Origin: Clostridium sp. C2-6-12
GTDB taxonomy: Bacteria; Bacillota; Clostridia; Clostridiales; Clostridiaceae
DNA length: 64,000 bases
Direction: 5' to 3'
Assembly (NCBI RefSeq): GCF_009928485.1
Contig: NZ_JAABNP010000003.1
Location: 1 to 64,000, forward strand
Shown: positions 8,576 through 18,128 of the stretch, in pieces
Numbering within the stretch: the stretch's first letter is position 1
Layout: the number at the start of each line of letters is the position of its first letter
Translations under genes and position numbers: made by a program
Notes under the pieces: model-generated
What the model saw: the letters and a program-made list of their open reading frames with translations, nothing else
What the model was told of the DNA's origin: nothing
The model's database searches: none

Positions 8576-9946
8576 CTATTTATCTTTTATTCTAACTTTA
8601 CTTCCTAATTCATAATCTGAAGGAGAATTTAAAATAATCATATTATCCTTTATATCTTGTCCAAAAATTTCAATATCAGTATCTGTTTCAGTACCTTTTG
8701 TTATAGAAATTGCTTTAACTATATAATCTTTTCCTTGTTTTTCTGCAGCATATATACAATCTTTGTTATCTTTATCTTTTATTACACTTTCAACTGGAAC
8801 TGTGTAAACTTCCTCTTTTTCATCTATGATAATATCTACTTGAGCTTTCATACCTATTTTAAGCTTAATAGTTGGATCATTAATTTTAAGCTTAACTTCA
8901 TATTTAGCTTCTTTATCATTTGAATCATTGCTAAGGTCTAATTTATTATTATCCTCAGTCTTTGCTATTTCCTCAACCCGTACTACTTCACCTTGAATAA
9001 TTTTTCCACCTGTAGAATCACTTTTAATTTCAGCCTTTTGTCCCACTTTTATTTTTTCAATATCTACTTCCTTAACATCAACATTTACAGTTACATTATT
9101 GGGATTCATAATTTCAAATAAAATTCCTGAACCTTGATTTCCTACATTTGCATTCTTTGCGCTTATTATTCCATATACTGGTGCTTTTATTTCTGCATTA
9201 CTTAAGTCCTTCTTTAAGCTTTCAAGTGTAATATGCTGACTGTTATCTTCTGCTTTAGCTTTAGCTGCTTCATAGGTGGTTTTGGCAGTAACCAAATCTT
9301 GCTGAACTTTCGATTTTATATTATCAAGAGTTACTATGCTTTTCTCATAAAAATCTTCTGCGTTTTCATAAGAAATTTCATATGTCTTTAATTCCTGATC
9401 TGAAATGCTATCACTTTCATGTAGCTGCTTATACTTATCATAAAGGCTTTTCTTATTTTCATAATCTCGTTTTGCTTCATTTAAAGCCGTTTCAGCATTT
9501 TTTATATCTTGATTTTTATCATTATTACTTAAAACTAATGCATTATTATATACTGAATTTGCATTTTCCAATGCAGCCTGATTCGCAGCATTTGTGGTAA
9601 CAATGGAAGCTTCCAATTCTTTTATTTGATCTTCTAGTTTGCTTGTATCTAAAATTGCCAAAATATCATTAGCCTTAACTTTATCTCCAAGCTTTATTTT
9701 TACTTCTTTTATTGGAAGATTTACATTTGAATAAACATTTGTTGAATCTTCACTTTTTACTTCACCCTTTGCATTAATTTTATTAATGTTCTTTCTTAAT
9801 TTGAGAACAGTATATTTATCATCACTTAGCCCTTGATTATTTAAAACCATATTAGCTATAAAAGTTCCTAATATTAAAACTACAATCAATCCTAATACAA
9901 ATAATACTTTTTTATTTTTTAATTTATTGTTTATTAAATTTTTCAT
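8576..9946 (-). CDS. HlyD/MacA-type membrane-fusion adaptor, 456 aa
   Basis: First gene of the exporter operon. An N-terminal membrane anchor (about residues 15-36) is followed by a barrel-sandwich half-motif, a long coiled coil (about 95-235), the second half-motif (KAPVYGIISAKNANVG) and beta-barrel domains. Gram-positive adaptors of this kind work with MacB-like permeases without an outer-membrane channel. The start at 9946 has AAGGAGATG upstream; an ATG at 9991 lacks a site. The promoter carries a TetR-type operator (10055-10095). Confidence 0.9.
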   Translation of the reverse strand: MKNLINNKLKNKKVLFVLGLIVVLILGTFIANMVLNNQGLSDDKYTVLKLRKNINKINAKGEVKSEDSTNVYSNVNLPIKEVKIKLGDKVKANDILAILDTSKLEDQIKELEASIVTTNAANQAALENANSVYNNALVLSNNDKNQDIKNAETALNEAKRDYENKKSLYDKYKQLHESDSISDQELKTYEISYENAEDFYEKSIVTLDNIKSKVQQDLVTAKTTYEAAKAKAEDNSQHITLESLKKDLSNAEIKAPVYGIISAKNANVGNQGSGILFEIMNPNNVTVNVDVKEVDIEKIKVGQKAEIKSDSTGGKIIQGEVVRVEEIAKTEDNNKLDLSNDSNDKEAKYEVKLKINDPTIKLKIGMKAQVDIIIDEKEEVYTVPVESVIKDKDNKDCIYAAEKQGKDYIVKAISITKGTETDTDIEIFGQDIKDNMIILNSPSDYELGSKVRIKDK

Positions 9947-10054
9947 TATTTCATCTCCTTGCTTAATTTTAATATTAAGATTTCTATCCACACACTTAAT
10001 GAAAATATAATATTTTTTTCTTATAGATATCTATTTATTCCTTACCTTCTAAAT

Positions 10055-10107
10055 ATAACACTGTTATATCACAGTGTTATATTACAGCGTTATATTTATT
10101 TTGTCAA
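10055..10107 (-). promoter_or_regulatory. Promoter and TetR-type operator of the HlyD-ABC operon
   Basis: TTGACA (10102-10107) and TAATAT (10079-10084) are spaced by 17 bp. A perfect 9-bp dyad ATAACACTG-N8-CAGTGTTAT (10055-10080) abuts and overlaps the -10, and a further half-site ACAGCGTTATAT sits in the spacer. The dyad placement fits repression by the TetR protein encoded just upstream. Confidence 0.72.
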
Positions 10108-10172
10108 TATACATTTACATTAATATACAAACTCTAATCCTTCCAATAAATTATTTTTTTATCTGTATTAAC

Positions 10173-10220
10173 TAAAAAAATACCCTAATACATTATTCAA
10201 AGTTAATGTATTAGGGTATT
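10173..10220 (-). terminator. Intrinsic terminator of the tetR-type gene
   Basis: A perfect 17-bp stem (10179-10195 with 10204-10220) with an eight-base loop is followed on the minus strand by seven T. It begins right at the end of the TetR coding region. Confidence 0.9.
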
Positions 10221-10222
10221 CT

Positions 10223-10843
10223 TTACTTCATAAGCTCTTTCCAGCCTGAAAAAAAGAAGGTATTTATATTTTCAAATTGCTTTACTGCAGTTTCATATGG
10301 AACATCATGTTTTATAAATTCTGTTATTGATTTTATATAAAATTCAATTATTATATGAATTGTAAATTCATCAATATCAGAAACCTTTTTAACTGAATCT
10401 ATAAACTCTTTAAGTTCCTTTAAAGATTTTTCTATAAACTTATCAATATAATTCTCCATGCTGGAACCACTAGAACTCATAATTACCATTTTACAAACAT
10501 CATAGTTATCATACATATATTTAAGATATCTAAGATGGCTGTTCTTAGCTGTAAATATCTGCTGAGGAAATCCAACACCTTCTTTAACCATATTTCTTTC
10601 TTCTTCTTCGACTTCTTCAATTAAATAAAAAAATCCATCAAGTACATCTTTAACAAGAGTTACAAATATATCATCTTTATCCTTAAAATAACCATAGATT
10701 GCTCCCGTCGTAACTCCAGCTTGCTTGGCTATATTTCTAAGGGATGCATCTTTAAATCCTTTTTGCATGAATTCAGCCTTTGCACTATTTAAAATATTGT
10801 CAATGGTGGTTGAACCATCTTTATTATCTAATTGTTCACTCAT
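10223..10843 (-). CDS. TetR/AcrR family transcriptional regulator, 206 aa
   Basis: The N-terminal helix-turn-helix spans about residues 14-60, with ASLRNIAKQAGVTTGAIYGY and FKDKDDIF. The C-terminal ligand-binding domain is family-variable. It is transcribed on its own from a promoter at 10873-10900 to a terminator at 10173-10220, just upstream of the exporter operon whose promoter has a matching dyad. It is therefore the likely local repressor, relieved by an unknown compound. AAGGAGA supports the start. Confidence 0.9.
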   Translation of the reverse strand: MSEQLDNKDGSTTIDNILNSAKAEFMQKGFKDASLRNIAKQAGVTTGAIYGYFKDKDDIFVTLVKDVLDGFFYLIEEVEEEERNMVKEGVGFPQQIFTAKNSHLRYLKYMYDNYDVCKMVIMSSSGSSMENYIDKFIEKSLKELKEFIDSVKKVSDIDEFTIHIIIEFYIKSITEFIKHDVPYETAVKQFENINTFFFSGWKELMK

Positions 10844-10872
10844 CTTAATTTTTTCTCCTTATCAAAAAATGT

Positions 10873-10900
10873 ATTATAATATATTCTCTACTTAGTACAA
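10873..10900 (-). promoter_or_regulatory. Sigma-A promoter of the tetR-type gene
   Basis: TTGTAC (10895-10900) and TATAAT (10873-10878) are separated by 16 bp, about 30 bases upstream of the TetR start. Confidence 0.6.
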
Positions 10901-11195
10901 TAAAACCCTATTACTTCATAGTAGTCTAAATTCAAATACTCAATATATGTTCTTTTCCAATCATCTTTAAAGTATATTATAACTCATATTTTGCTTTGTT
11001 AAAATGAAAATCAAATTCTTTTCTCCTATTTATGTTAGTAGATTATGTTAATTTTATATAATAACACTCTAGTTTGAACCATACTTTTATATAACTTTCT
11101 CTTAAAATATAGAAAGTTGACCTTGCATTTAATATAAAATTAACATTTCAATTACTTTATAATTTTTTTAACTATTTTATTATTTTAAAGTAGAC
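10901..11195. other. Intergenic region, about 300 bp
   Basis: AT-rich stretch between the tetR promoter and the end of the ABC pair. The only structure seen is an inverted repeat AACTTTCT/AGAAAGTT near 11092-11117, without a T-run. No convincing gene. Confidence 0.5.
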
Positions 11196-12932
11196 TTAAA
11201 TCCTCCAAGAAGCTGCTTCTAATTGAATTTCAGCCATATGCTTATATATTGTTCCTTCTTTTACTAATTTATCTGGGCTTCCTTGTTCCGCTACAATACC
11301 ATCCTTTAAGACTACAATTTTATCCGCACCTGTTACGGTTCTCATTCTATGTGCAATAATAAGTACTGTTTTATTTTTAATAAGTCTTGATAATGCTTCT
11401 TGTATCATAGTTTCATTTTCAACATCTAGCGAAGCTGTTGCTTCATCTAATAATATAATAGGTGCATTCTTTAAAAAGGCTCTTGCAATTGAGATTCTTT
11501 GACGTTCACCACCTGAAAGTTCAGACCCATTTTCGCCAATCATTGCATTCCACCCTTTTGGCAATTTCTCTACAAATTCATCACAATGAGCAAGTTTTGC
11601 AGCTTTTATTACTTCTTCATCTGTAGCATTTTTTCTTCCAATACGGATATTTTCCATAATAGTATTATTAAATAAAGTAACATCTTGAAATACAATTGAA
11701 TATAATCCCATTAATATTTCAGGATCAATTTTTGAAATATTCATACCTCCAACAGTAATTTTTCCTTTATTAATATCCCAAAATCGCGCTGCTAATCTTG
11801 ATACTGTAGTTTTTCCACCACCCGATGGTCCAATTAATGCAGTCACCTCTCCTTGTTTAGCTGTAAAGGATACATTTTTTAATACAGTTTCCTTATTATC
11901 ATATGCAAATTCAACTTGGTCAAATACAATGTCATAACCTTTATTAGTAAGTGCTTCCACGCCAGTCTGTACATCATGTTCAAGAATCTCATTCATACGC
12001 TCACACTGGATATTAGCTGCAATAATAGCTGCTAAATTCTGCAATGACATTTGCATAGGATCATACAATCTTGATACCAAAAGCAAAAACATAAAGAAAG
12101 TCAAAACATCCAAACTTCCATCTACAAGAAGCATTCCACCAGTAAGTGCAACGGTAGCTATTCCAAATTTTAAAATCATTTGGGCTGATGCAACAAAAAT
12201 AGCAGTTCCAAGTTCTGTAATTATTGAACGTTTTTCAACATTTTTAATTTTTATATCCAATTGATCCATATATGCCGCTTCTGCATTGTTTGCTTTCAAA
12301 TCTCTAACGGATTCTAAACACTCTTGAATTCCATCTGCACAAGCCATTTTTACACCCATTTGTTTTTTTCCTAGTGTATATTGTACTTTTGATGAAAGTA
12401 AGACAATTATAAATGAAACAGGAAGCACCCATAAAGCTGCTATTGCCATACGCCAATCAAAAAAGAATAAGCTCAATGCAACTAGAAAGGTTGAAATAAT
12501 GGATCCTATAAGCTCTGGAATCCAATGAGAAGAGGCAGTTTCCAGCGTAGAACAATCAGCCATAATAGTACTAGTTAAATCCGCCAAATCCTTTTTTCCA
12601 AAGAAAGAAAGAGGAAGTTTTCTTAGTTTTTCAGCTAAGGATATTCTCCTAATTCCACTTTCTATATATGTTGCTAAAAATGTTGCATTATACTGAAAAT
12701 ATGTTGTAATGAATATGAGCACTAAACATGCTGCAATACCAATTGCATAATAAGAAAGATTAATTCCTCCAATATTATTATGCATCAAATCTCTCACCAA
12801 ATAATAAAGAAGTCCTACAGGCATCATTAACACAATGTATGATAAAGTACAAGCGATGAATGCTTTTATCATGTCTTTTGCACCTTTTTCAGAAAGTGCA
12901 TACTTATGTTGCAGTTTTTCAATTAATTTCAC
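11196..12932 (-). CDS. ABC transporter, fused permease-ATPase (second half of a heterodimeric pair), 578 aa
   Basis: An N-terminal six-helix domain (to about residue 315) is fused to an ATPase with Walker A GPSGGGKTT, signature LSGGERQR, Walker B ILLDEATASLD and H-loop IAHRMRT. It overlaps the preceding fused ABC gene, so the two probably form a heterodimer. The pair sits beside PchR-like AraC regulators and metal-related genes. By analogy with YbtPQ/IrtAB, exporter-folded importers of metal-siderophores, it may take up a metal chelate, but drug or peptide export is also possible. The start is uncertain: GTG at 12932, or TTG at 12944. Confidence 0.85.
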   Translation of the reverse strand: MKLIEKLQHKYALSEKGAKDMIKAFIACTLSYIVLMMPVGLLYYLVRDLMHNNIGGINLSYYAIGIAACLVLIFITTYFQYNATFLATYIESGIRRISLAEKLRKLPLSFFGKKDLADLTSTIMADCSTLETASSHWIPELIGSIISTFLVALSLFFFDWRMAIAALWVLPVSFIIVLLSSKVQYTLGKKQMGVKMACADGIQECLESVRDLKANNAEAAYMDQLDIKIKNVEKRSIITELGTAIFVASAQMILKFGIATVALTGGMLLVDGSLDVLTFFMFLLLVSRLYDPMQMSLQNLAAIIAANIQCERMNEILEHDVQTGVEALTNKGYDIVFDQVEFAYDNKETVLKNVSFTAKQGEVTALIGPSGGGKTTVSRLAARFWDINKGKITVGGMNISKIDPEILMGLYSIVFQDVTLFNNTIMENIRIGRKNATDEEVIKAAKLAHCDEFVEKLPKGWNAMIGENGSELSGGERQRISIARAFLKNAPIILLDEATASLDVENETMIQEALSRLIKNKTVLIIAHRMRTVTGADKIVVLKDGIVAEQGSPDKLVKEGTIYKHMAEIQLEAASWRI

Positions 12933-14700
12933 TTTTAACACCAACCTTCCATTTTACAGCACTGTTATATTGGTTCCACATATGTGAATATAATCCCTCT
13001 TGTTGTATTAATTCAAAATGAGTTCCAGATTCACATATCCCTCCATCTTTTAAAACATAGATACAATCTGTTTCTGTAACAGTAGAAAGTCTATGTGCTA
13101 TCATAAATACTGTTTTTTCTTTTGATAAAATTGAAAACGCCTCTTGTACCTTTGATTCATTATCTGGATCAGCAAAAGCTGTAGCTTCGTCCAGTATTAA
13201 AATAGGAGCATTTTTTAGCATAGCTCTTGCAATAGAAATACGTTGCATCTCACCTCCTGAAAGGTAATTTCCTTTTGTTCCAATTATAGTATCAATTCCA
13301 TCTGTCATTTTTTCTATAATATCTTCACACTGAGCATCTTTTAGTGCTTTTAATACTTCTTCCCTTGTGGCATTTGGCTTTGCAAGTCGTACATTTTCCA
13401 AAATGGAAGTTTTCAAAAGTCTACTATCTTGAAATACAAAGGATACTATATTCATCAATTCTTCTTTTGGAATATCCTTAACATTTACATTGCCAATTAA
13501 AACTTCACCACTATCTACATCCCAAAAACGAGCTATTACACTAGCTAAAGTTGTTTTACCACCTCCAGATGGACCAACAAAAGCTACATGCTCACCTGGA
13601 TTAACTTTCAATGAAATTCTGTTTAAGGCATTTTCTTTTGCATCTTTATATCGAAAGGATACATCCTTAAGTACCACTGAGTTATCTTTTGGATTCTTAG
13701 GTGCTTTTGCTTCTACTAAGGGCTTTATATCCATTATGGTATCAATACGCTCTAATGCATCCTCAACTATCATCATATTTTCACTGGAATACATGATCTT
13801 ATTTAAAGTAACTGTTATAATAGGAGTAATGATAATATAGAATAAAAGATTTAATAAAAACTCATTTGTAACTCCACTTTGTGTAAAAAATAAAGTTGCT
13901 GAGATTAATACAGCAAAAACTGAATTAATCGCTGTAGTATAAAATGCCATTGGCATTCGTAAATCTTTAGTATAAGAAATAACCCACTTTTCATAGCTGT
14001 CTATGGAGCTTTTAAATCGCTTAAAAGAAAATACAGACTGTCCAAAGGTTTTTACTATTGGTATACCACGCACATATTCAACTGCTTCATTTGACATCTG
14101 TTCTAAAGAATTTTGATATTCTTTCATTTTTTGCTTCATCTTGCTTCCAGTCATTGCTGACATAATAATAAAAGAAATCACAACAGGTATTAAACTTAGC
14201 AGTCCAAGACGCCAATCAAATACTAAAAGCATAGCAAGCAGACCAATTGGAGTTGCTAAAGCACCTGCTCTATCTGGCAATTGGTGAGCTAAGTAAGTCT
14301 CTGTCGCTGCACTAGACTCATTTACAATTTTTCTAATCTTCCCACTTCCAACATCATCCATAAATCCTAAAGGTAAGGCGAGAATATGATGCATAGCCCT
14401 TGATCGCATATTTGCCTGAACACGAAAAGCCGCTATATGAGAGCACATTAAAGCTCCTATATAAATAACCATAGAACAAGCTGAAAAGATTACTGCCATC
14501 CAACCATAATATGATAGATTTTCTGCTGCGCTGTAATTGGGCGAAACCTCCAATACATCTTTAATAATTTTCCATATATACACAAATGGTATTAATGCAA
14601 AAAGTGCACTTGCCCCAGACAATATCCAAGAAGCTATTGTTAGATATTTAAATTTTCCGGCATATCCAAATAATTTTGACATACTAGATTCTTTTTTCAT
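12919..14700 (-). CDS. ABC transporter, fused permease-ATPase (first half of a heterodimeric pair), 593 aa
   Basis: A six-helix domain (about residues 15-310) is followed by an ATPase with Walker A GPSGGGKTT, signature LSGGEMQR, Walker B ILILDEATAFAD and H-loop IAHRLST. The start is the ATG at 14700, which has AAAGGAGATG upstream. A longer in-frame reading to 14778 covers a GTTAG-N6-CTAAC dyad at 14755-14770, which marks promoter DNA. It overlaps the partner gene by 14 bases. The AraC regulator gene ends just upstream. Substrate discussed under the partner; YbtPQ-like uptake is an inference. Confidence 0.87.
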   Translation of the reverse strand: MKKESSMSKLFGYAGKFKYLTIASWILSGASALFALIPFVYIWKIIKDVLEVSPNYSAAENLSYYGWMAVIFSACSMVIYIGALMCSHIAAFRVQANMRSRAMHHILALPLGFMDDVGSGKIRKIVNESSAATETYLAHQLPDRAGALATPIGLLAMLLVFDWRLGLLSLIPVVISFIIMSAMTGSKMKQKMKEYQNSLEQMSNEAVEYVRGIPIVKTFGQSVFSFKRFKSSIDSYEKWVISYTKDLRMPMAFYTTAINSVFAVLISATLFFTQSGVTNEFLLNLLFYIIITPIITVTLNKIMYSSENMMIVEDALERIDTIMDIKPLVEAKAPKNPKDNSVVLKDVSFRYKDAKENALNRISLKVNPGEHVAFVGPSGGGKTTLASVIARFWDVDSGEVLIGNVNVKDIPKEELMNIVSFVFQDSRLLKTSILENVRLAKPNATREEVLKALKDAQCEDIIEKMTDGIDTIIGTKGNYLSGGEMQRISIARAMLKNAPILILDEATAFADPDNESKVQEAFSILSKEKTVFMIAHRLSTVTETDCIYVLKDGGICESGTHFELIQQEGLYSHMWNQYNSAVKWKVGVKSEIN

Positions 14701-14754
14701 TTGAAAACATCTCCTTTCATTTAAAACTGACCTATTTAACCTCTTTGGAAGCAC

Positions 14755-14770
14755 GTTAGTCACAACTAAC
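14755..14770 (-). promoter_or_regulatory. GTTAG-N6-CTAAC dyad upstream of the ABC pair
   Basis: One of four such dyads in this 4-kb region. It lies 55 bases upstream of the first ABC gene. A possible -35 TGACTA overlaps its right half, with TTAAAT 17 bases on, so a bound activator would contact RNA polymerase. Confidence 0.6.
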
Positions 14771-14825
14771 CAATGCATGTTTTTATCATCTTTATCAAAC
14801 CTTTAATTAATTTGATTTAATATAT

Positions 14826-15770
14826 TTAAGTTTTATATATTGTCATATCTCCTTTCCTATATTCAGTTGGATTCACTCCAAAAAGCTCTTTAAAAGCCGC
14901 TGCAAATTTACTTTGATTTTCATATCCAACACTTGCTGCTATATTCATAACAGTTTCATCAGTCTTTCTAAGCAGCGATGCAGCATACTCCATTCGATAA
15001 TCCTTTATATATTTTGCAATGCTTTTCCCATACATAGCTTTAAAGCAGTTCTTCAGTCCAATTTGACTCATGCCATATCTATCTGATAATTCTTTTAAAG
15101 TAAAATTCTTAGATAAATCCTTAATAATCTCCTCATGGATATTTTTCACAATTTCTGTTTGAGATTTTAAGTAATATTTGTTTTTAGCTTTATTTTCATT
15201 GGCGCAAGTCTCACTTAAGAGCAAAAGAAGTTCTGCCACCTTAATTTTTATATAATTATCTTTTGCCTTTTCTTCTAGGTCAGGTAAATTATTTAAATCC
15301 AAGAAAATTCTTTCGATCTTACCTCCAACCCAGTTAATGCAATTTCCAACTTTCCAAAAATACTTTTTTGAAGGAAATAATTTATCTTTAAATTCATTTA
15401 TATCATCTAAGGCATAATTTAAAATTTCAGGCATAGAATAAGACAATTTATTAATATACAAATATACTGATATGCCCTTATATTTTTCAACAAGTAATGT
15501 ATTAACAACTGGAGGGTATTTATCTACTAATCCTGCATATAAATCACCGCTACCCATATATACACATCCGCCACCTTCAAAAACACATTCTATCTTACCC
15601 TCATGGCAATAACTAATCTCTATCATTTCCTCTTCAATATATTTTATAATTTCATTATTAACAACTGATGCTAAATCTCTATTCTCAAAATTTTCATTCC
15701 GAAGAACTATTCCTGGAAAAACTTCAAATAAACAAATATCACTATTCCCTTCAATATGGATTTTTTTCAA
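14826..15770 (-). CDS. AraC family regulator, PchR-like, 314 aa
   Basis: Two helix-turn-helix motifs form the C-terminal domain, with TLKELSDRYGMSQIGLKNCF and ETVMNIAASVGYENQSKFAA, ending in FGVNPTEYRK. The N-terminal domain resembles the PchR/YbtA group that senses siderophores. Translation appears to start at a TTG (15770) with GAGGTGA seven bases upstream. The gene lies directly upstream of the ABC pair. Its own promoter carries the GTTAG-N6-CTAAC dyad just upstream of a -35 (TTGCAA, 16 bp, TATATA), consistent with self-activation. The ligand is unknown. Confidence 0.88.
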   Translation of the reverse strand: MKKIHIEGNSDICLFEVFPGIVLRNENFENRDLASVVNNEIIKYIEEEMIEISYCHEGKIECVFEGGGCVYMGSGDLYAGLVDKYPPVVNTLLVEKYKGISVYLYINKLSYSMPEILNYALDDINEFKDKLFPSKKYFWKVGNCINWVGGKIERIFLDLNNLPDLEEKAKDNYIKIKVAELLLLLSETCANENKAKNKYYLKSQTEIVKNIHEEIIKDLSKNFTLKELSDRYGMSQIGLKNCFKAMYGKSIAKYIKDYRMEYAASLLRKTDETVMNIAASVGYENQSKFAAAFKELFGVNPTEYRKGDMTIYKT

Positions 15771-15822
15771 ACTAATTCACCTCTAATCTAGCTATATATT
15801 TTCTTGTAAAAGGATTGCAAAA

Positions 15823-15838
15823 GTTAGTTTTCACTAAC
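15823..15838 (-). promoter_or_regulatory. GTTAG-N6-CTAAC dyad upstream of the first AraC gene
   Basis: On the minus strand the dyad is followed almost at once by TTGCAA-N16-TATATA, so it sits immediately upstream of the -35. On the plus strand it is flanked by CTATTTA, as is the copy at 18495-18510. Confidence 0.6.
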
Positions 15839-15941
15839 CTATTTAAATTATACTACAACGAACATTTTACAACTAACCCAAAACAACATATTTAGCTCCA
15901 AAATAAAAACAATTTAATTGTAATTGGTTTTGAATATTATT

Positions 15942-16889
15942 TTAATGTTCATATTTAATAAGATATTCTCTGAGTCTACTTATATTTGGTGTTGACATAT
16001 TTGATTTTTTAATCAATCCTAAAAGTGCTTTATCTAAATATTCCATTTCGTAATATGCTGATTTACAATGATCACTTATTGCAAGCCTGCCAATAGGTGT
16101 TAGTGCACATATCTTTAATCCATAATAAACTATTTTTCTGTGATTTTTTAGTAATTTCAAAGTATTTTCAGGATCAATTTTATATCCTAACTTAACTAAT
16201 ACATCACAACCTTCTAATATTGCATCAATAACAGCATTTAAAGCCTTTTTATTCCCTGCTATTTTTTTTAAATTACAATTTGACATATATGCTAAATATG
16301 CAAGTGGCATAATAAATGCTATATGTGTCTTAAAAAAATTATCCATATTTTTGTGATAATTCACTTTAAACCTTGTTTCCATAAATATTTTTTCTATAAT
16401 AGGTCTATAATCATTCTTCCCATCTAAATCCCCAATATCAAAATCCGGATGCTTTGTATGTACACTAATCACTTTATTCTCTTCACGTCTTCCACCGATA
16501 CTGAAAAAACCAAAAAGTATCCTAGGGTTACTTGTGGATGTTTTTTTAATTTCCTCACTTACTTCTTTTGCTTTATCTTCATTACCAACAAACACAAATA
16601 GAGGACATCTTACATTGGAACTGATTGCTGGCAATACTTCTTTAACTTGCAAGTTCTGCATGACTATAAAAGTCACATCATATTGATCCTCTGGTAGCAA
16701 TTCCTTTACTATATTAATTTTATCTACTGTTGTTTTTCTTTGCATCCAATGTCTAATTGCTAAGCCTTTTTCTTTTAGTTCTTCATATCTTTTGCCCCTT
16801 GCAAGAATTGTAACCTCATGACCTGCCCTTTTTAATTCATGAGCCGCATAAGACCCTACAACACCAGCTCCATATATTAATATTTTCAT
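15942..16889 (-). CDS. Ketopantoate reductase-like (ApbA/PanE family) oxidoreductase, 315 aa
   Basis: An N-terminal Rossmann fold begins MKILIYGAGVVGSYAAHEL, with the GxGxxG pattern for NADP(H), and continues into the family's helical C-terminal domain. True PanE makes pantoate in coenzyme A synthesis. This protein is placed between two AraC regulators rather than with pan genes, so it may be a paralogue acting on another 2-oxo acid, perhaps in metallophore or secondary metabolism. AAGGAGATG supports the start. It is separated from the upstream AraC gene by a terminator and about 250 bases. Confidence 0.75.
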   Translation of the reverse strand: MKILIYGAGVVGSYAAHELKRAGHEVTILARGKRYEELKEKGLAIRHWMQRKTTVDKINIVKELLPEDQYDVTFIVMQNLQVKEVLPAISSNVRCPLFVFVGNEDKAKEVSEEIKKTSTSNPRILFGFFSIGGRREENKVISVHTKHPDFDIGDLDGKNDYRPIIEKIFMETRFKVNYHKNMDNFFKTHIAFIMPLAYLAYMSNCNLKKIAGNKKALNAVIDAILEGCDVLVKLGYKIDPENTLKLLKNHRKIVYYGLKICALTPIGRLAISDHCKSAYYEMEYLDKALLGLIKKSNMSTPNISRLREYLIKYEH

Positions 16890-17133
16890 TAATCTTCATC
16901 TCCTTGATAAATTTTCACTACATACATGCCTAATTGATTGTTTTAATATACAATTTTATAGCTTATAATGTTTAACAGTCTCAACCCATTTATTTGACTC
17001 ACATAAAATCATAATCGTGTGTAACCACAAATTTAATAATTCTCCTTGTAAAGTATATTCAAGTTTTAATATATAGTAACCAAAAGAAAAAATCAGTCCC
17101 ACCTTTAAGCAAAGAACCCAATTGAAAACTTTT

Positions 17134-17174
17134 TTAAAAAAATAAAATCTTCTCAATTAAAAGAAGACTTTATT
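17134..17174 (-). terminator. Intrinsic terminator overlapping the stop of the second AraC gene
   Basis: A 13-bp stem (17141-17153 with 17162-17174), eight-base loop and T-run on the minus strand. It spans the AraC stop codon, so the last codons form the 5' arm. Confidence 0.85.
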
Positions 17175-18122
17175 TTTTCTATATTCAGTTGGAGTTACAT
17201 TAAACTCTTCTTTAAATGCTCTTGCAAATTTTCCTGAGCTCCCATATCCACAGCTTAATGCTATATCTAAAACCGAAACCTTATGATCATTTAGCAATTC
17301 CTTAGCTTTTTTCATCTTATAGCTTTTACTATAAGCAAAAATAGTTGCTCCATAAATACTATTAAAGCCCTTTTCTAAGTCCGTTGAATTCATTTTGACC
17401 AGCTTAGAAATTTCTTTAACAGTAATACGCTTATCCACATTATCAATTATTATTTTTCTTGCTTCTTTTATTTTATCTATTGAGCTTTTTGAAAAATAAA
17501 TATACTCATTTTTTTTATAATTCATATCAGACAATAAATAAAGCAACAATTCAACTACTTTTATTTTCATAAAATGATTGCTATATTTTTCTGGAATAAC
17601 AAACAGCTCTTTAAAAATATGTTCTAAACTTTCAGTTGCATAATTAATTATGCACCTATCTGAAGAAAATACTTCCTTCAAAAAATTTTCCTCCTTAAAT
17701 TCCTTTGTTTCCAGTATAGTATTTAAACTTTGTACAACATACGGAAAATAAATCATAACCGTAATTCCCTTAAAAGGCTTTACACTGAAATCACATGATA
17801 CTGCATTTACTTTATATCCAAAAAGACTTATATCACCATCTGACATAACTGCATATCTTTGATTATCAAATTCAATCTCAACATGTCCGCTTAAGCAATA
17901 AGTGATTTCTATGCAATTAACATTTAGCTTAAAAGTGTTAATAATTGGACTATAAAATTCAACGTCATTATATATCAATTCAACACCTGGCATAACTTTA
18001 AAGCTTTCCATAATACCTCTTCCCACTTGAGATTTTACTTTATAAATTATTGAATTCTTATTTTGTATTCTATTTTCTATGGTTTCATTAAAATATACTT
18101 TATCCTCATCCAATCGTCTCAA
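17157..18122 (-). CDS. AraC family regulator, PchR-like, 321 aa
   Basis: Paralogue of the AraC protein at 14826-15770, with the C-terminal double helix-turn-helix (TVKEISKLVKMNSTDLEKGF and VSVLDIALSCGYGSSGKFAR) and the ending FNVTPTEYRK. The N-terminal half shares the MPGVELIYND region with other clostridial PchR-like proteins. The start is uncertain: a TTG at 18122 lacks a good ribosome-binding site, and a shorter start near MESFKVMPG is possible. It follows the DUF2325 gene by only a few bases, so the two form one operon under the dyad at 18495-18510. Confidence 0.85.
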   Translation of the reverse strand: MRRLDEDKVYFNETIENRIQNKNSIIYKVKSQVGRGIMESFKVMPGVELIYNDVEFYSPIINTFKLNVNCIEITYCLSGHVEIEFDNQRYAVMSDGDISLFGYKVNAVSCDFSVKPFKGITVMIYFPYVVQSLNTILETKEFKEENFLKEVFSSDRCIINYATESLEHIFKELFVIPEKYSNHFMKIKVVELLLYLLSDMNYKKNEYIYFSKSSIDKIKEARKIIIDNVDKRITVKEISKLVKMNSTDLEKGFNSIYGATIFAYSKSYKMKKAKELLNDHKVSVLDIALSCGYGSSGKFARAFKEEFNVTPTEYRKNKVFF

Positions 18123-18128
18123 TTTAAT

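Noticed and set aside
11196-14700. Definite siderophore importer
   Set aside because: The AraC neighbours and metal context suggest it, but the sequence of exporter-fold ABC pairs alone does not show direction or substrate, so it is kept as an inference only.
16956-17156. 66-codon frame after the second AraC gene
   Set aside because: It would start with a TTG inside the AraC terminator hairpin, has no ribosome-binding site and its sequence looks random.
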